Origin: Ahaetulla prasina
Taxonomy: Eukaryota > Chordata > Lepidosauria > Squamata > Colubridae
NCBI RefSeq assembly: GCF_028640845.1
Contig: NC_080539.1
Location: 302,760,516 to 302,824,515 of the forward strand
Reading direction: 5' to 3'
Length of the DNA stretch: 64,000 bases
Both the position numbers and the translations under genes were made by a program. Of this stretch, positions 61,650 to 64,000 are shown one piece after another; within the stretch, counting starts at the first letter, position 1, and each line of letters begins with the position of its first letter. Under the pieces are notes generated by a model, which did no database searches, had not been told where the DNA came from, and saw only the letters and a list, made by a program, of their open reading frames with translations.

Positions 61650-62015
61650 GCAGCCTGGATAACCTTTAACTGGGCAAAAACAGTGCCATAAACAAAACTC
61701 AAAAGTACTTCAAATGGGCTAATTTACGAAATTCATCCAAAATCTGAGACCCATAACTCTTGTGGAATGGATATTTGACAAGTTTTATAAGACATTTTAT
61801 GACACAAACATTATCCTAAAGCACCTTATGGCATAATACAAAATGTCATAAAAAATTTTTAGTTCTGATGTTTGATAGTTCAACGTGGCTGTTTTCAAGG
61901 CAGAAACATCTCTGAATGTATCCCAGCTTTTCCAGTGAAGGCAGTGCATTAGAAACCTGTCATTGTTGAAGACACTGAGAAGTCTGGTAAGGAAATTTCT
62001 CTGACAGGATGACCA
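61650..62015. repeat. Dispersed repeat of unknown class, copy 2
   Basis: Co-linear with 41940-42295; see that entry. Confidence 0.65.
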
Positions 62016-64000
62016 CCACAGGCCACGGGTTGCCTATGGATTGGTTATTATAGTATGGGTTTAAGAGGCTGGTTCTCTGCAAGGACTTGCTCTTGAAGCA
62101 TTTAGTGCTTGGAATTAAGATAAAGTCAGGGTTCTTGCTAATGAAGGGTCAAAGGTCCAGTCACCTCCAGGGGATCTGGTAGGCAGGCAGCTCTAAATGC
62201 TGAATTGGTTCTTTTAACCCCATTCTTGGCATCCCTCAAATGGTCAATGCGTTTGAAGGGGAAAGTCAGCGAAATGTTTTGGCTAGCAATTATTGTGGAA
62301 TTTGGTTTGAATTCATTTCCCATTTTCTTTCATGCTGATGGTATAGTTAGTATGATATTAACCATGCAAGTAATGTCATAATCTTAATAATAGAACTCTC
62401 AATACTTTAAATTACATTTCTCTTCTTGAAAACAGTTTTTCAGAGAGTTCTGTCATTTTACCTACTTCTTGTCATTTGGGATCCCTCACATGTAGTCAGT
62501 TGTGTGTAATTGTATCTGGGAAATAAGATGAAATACATTTCCTGGCAAGGAAATATCTAAAACGAACAAGGCCAGAAACTAGGTATTAATCTATAACTCC
62601 AAGACTCCTGGTTCAGAAGCCAGTGTTTCATTTTCTCTGTTCTTGTCATGAGAAACAAAATTGTTACAGTTTTTTTACAAATACTTCATAATACTTTTTT
62701 GAAGTGTGATGGGATACCTAAGTTTAGAAGGGGGAAATAGTAATATGACAGCACATCTTTCTTTAGCAAATAGTATCTTAGTAAAAAATTAGTGCCTTTC
62801 TTAAAGAAACTTATTGATAAGCTGTTATTGGCACTGGTGTTTCTTTTAGGAGGTTAGATGGAAATTCTTTACTATATCCAGCATTGTTATTATTATTATT
62901 ATTATTGTTGTTGCTTGGATTCCAGCTATACTTCTTGTGCCCTTTGTGTCAGCTGAATTGCTGATATAATCCTAATATCACTTACTATAACATTTAGAGA
63001 AAATTCAAAATAAAAATTTAAATGGAGGAAAATGAGGTATTTGACAATTGATTCTTGCAGAATGATCATGGATGATCAACAGGCATAATTTTTTAAAAGA
63101 ACAATTAACAGGCTTTTTCATATTAAATAAAGAATTAAGATATATTTATAAGTTTATTTTTGGTATGCTTATAGAAAAATGTGATCCTGTGACAAGCATT
63201 GCTTTAGTGATTAGCTCAATTTCCTGTTTCATTCAGCCAGTACTAATTGTAATGCTTGCTTGTATAGAAGTTGGCTCAATTTTATATTTTTTAAAAACAT
63301 TGAATTGCACTGGTGTCTCCAGACCCATAAACAAACTCATAGGTTTGCTGCAGTAGGGAAAAGGAGAAGCAAAGGGAATATTTTTGGATTTTAGATTTTA
63401 AAAATTGTAAGGCTGGCAAGAGCTTGATGAGATAGATGTATATTCCATTTATATATATTCAGTGTACAACAGATTATACGGTGCTGCACTGGACTGCAGT
63501 ATAAGATGTAATTCATAAATAAAAAAGCAGTCATACTTGTGGAAAAACCTTTTAACAGTACCTAAATTTCCAAGGAACAGTATAATTAGAAGGCTTTCAC
63601 CATGATAATGTGTACAAGTATAATAAAAATTTTAATTAATGATAATATAGCTTCTTTCAGAAGGAAAGTGAGGCTTAAGAGTTGGAATTTTAAATGGAAT
63701 GATTTCTCTTTAAAAATATGAATTACAATGAAATCTACTACCAAACCATTTCAGTGCCATTTCTTCCACAACCTAGAAGCTGCAGGTTACACAAAGGAGC
63801 TCCTAGGAGCCTATGTAAAAATAGGGTTAGTGATAGAGAACTTCTGACTGCAGAGTCTTGGCCACGCATCTTTCCATTTTAGTCTTCTTGAAGGCTGTTC
63901 TTGAAGGCTACACCAAATCTTGTAGTAAAAGATGCTTCTAGAGCACGTTATCTTTATTTTGCTAAATGGCAGATAGATGGCTCAGCATGACTTGGAGTGT
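62016..64000. other. Intergenic, nothing recognised
   Basis: AT-rich; a short ATT array at 62885-62910. No convincing frame or RNA on either strand. Confidence 0.5.

Overview
The window is vertebrate nuclear DNA: spliced genes with GT/AG introns, CpG-rich first exons and roughly half recognisable transposable elements. The repeats point to a squamate reptile, most likely an advanced (colubroid) snake. They include CR1/L3 LINEs and other LINE ends whose 3' tails run into AATAG-type pentamer microsatellites, Bov-B and L2 LINEs, tRNA-derived squamate SINEs, many hAT miniature elements with 8-bp target duplications, and Penelope-like repeats with hammerhead-type cores. The species call is inference from repeat content.

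Gene layout (left to right): HEATR4 on the minus strand (323-11430, six coding exons, 3' part beyond the left edge); a repeat-dense 17-kb intergenic stretch (11.5-28.7 kb) with CR1, Ty3/gypsy, inverted Bov-B, inverted Penelope-like DNA and a LINE holding nested hAT and SINE insertions; two three-exon plus-strand genes of the type I acyl-CoA thioesterase / bile acid-CoA:amino acid N-acyltransferase family (28822-33138 and 37731-40916); and DNAL1 (43905-59061, eight coding exons, plus strand). The order HEATR4 - ACOT genes - DNAL1 matches the mammalian ACOT1/2/4/6 cluster, so this is a conserved syntenic block. The last 5 kb is 3'UTR and intergenic DNA.

The two ACOT-family genes share intron positions and phases and a 203-nt middle exon, so they are tandem paralogues. 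The first keeps the full Ser-Asp-His triad, has a basic mitochondrial-type leader and ends in the peroxisomal signal SKL. The second keeps the Asp and His at the same spacing but has Gly where the nucleophile should be, in an otherwise intact reading frame; its C-terminal third resembles BAAT-type N-acyltransferases. DNAL1 has a coding exon 1 consisting only of the ATG, and a good RFX X-box just upstream, as expected for a ciliary dynein gene.

The most unusual non-genic object is a 1.54-kb terminal-inverted-repeat element in DNAL1 intron 2. It carries a GC-rich hairpin and an antisense fragment resembling the first exon of a UBA2/SAE2-type E1 enzyme, splice donor included. Other points of interest are a SPIN-like hAT element, hammerhead-like cores in two Penelope-type repeat families, a truncated U6 snRNA copy with a target duplication, and two diverged dispersed repeats of unknown class.
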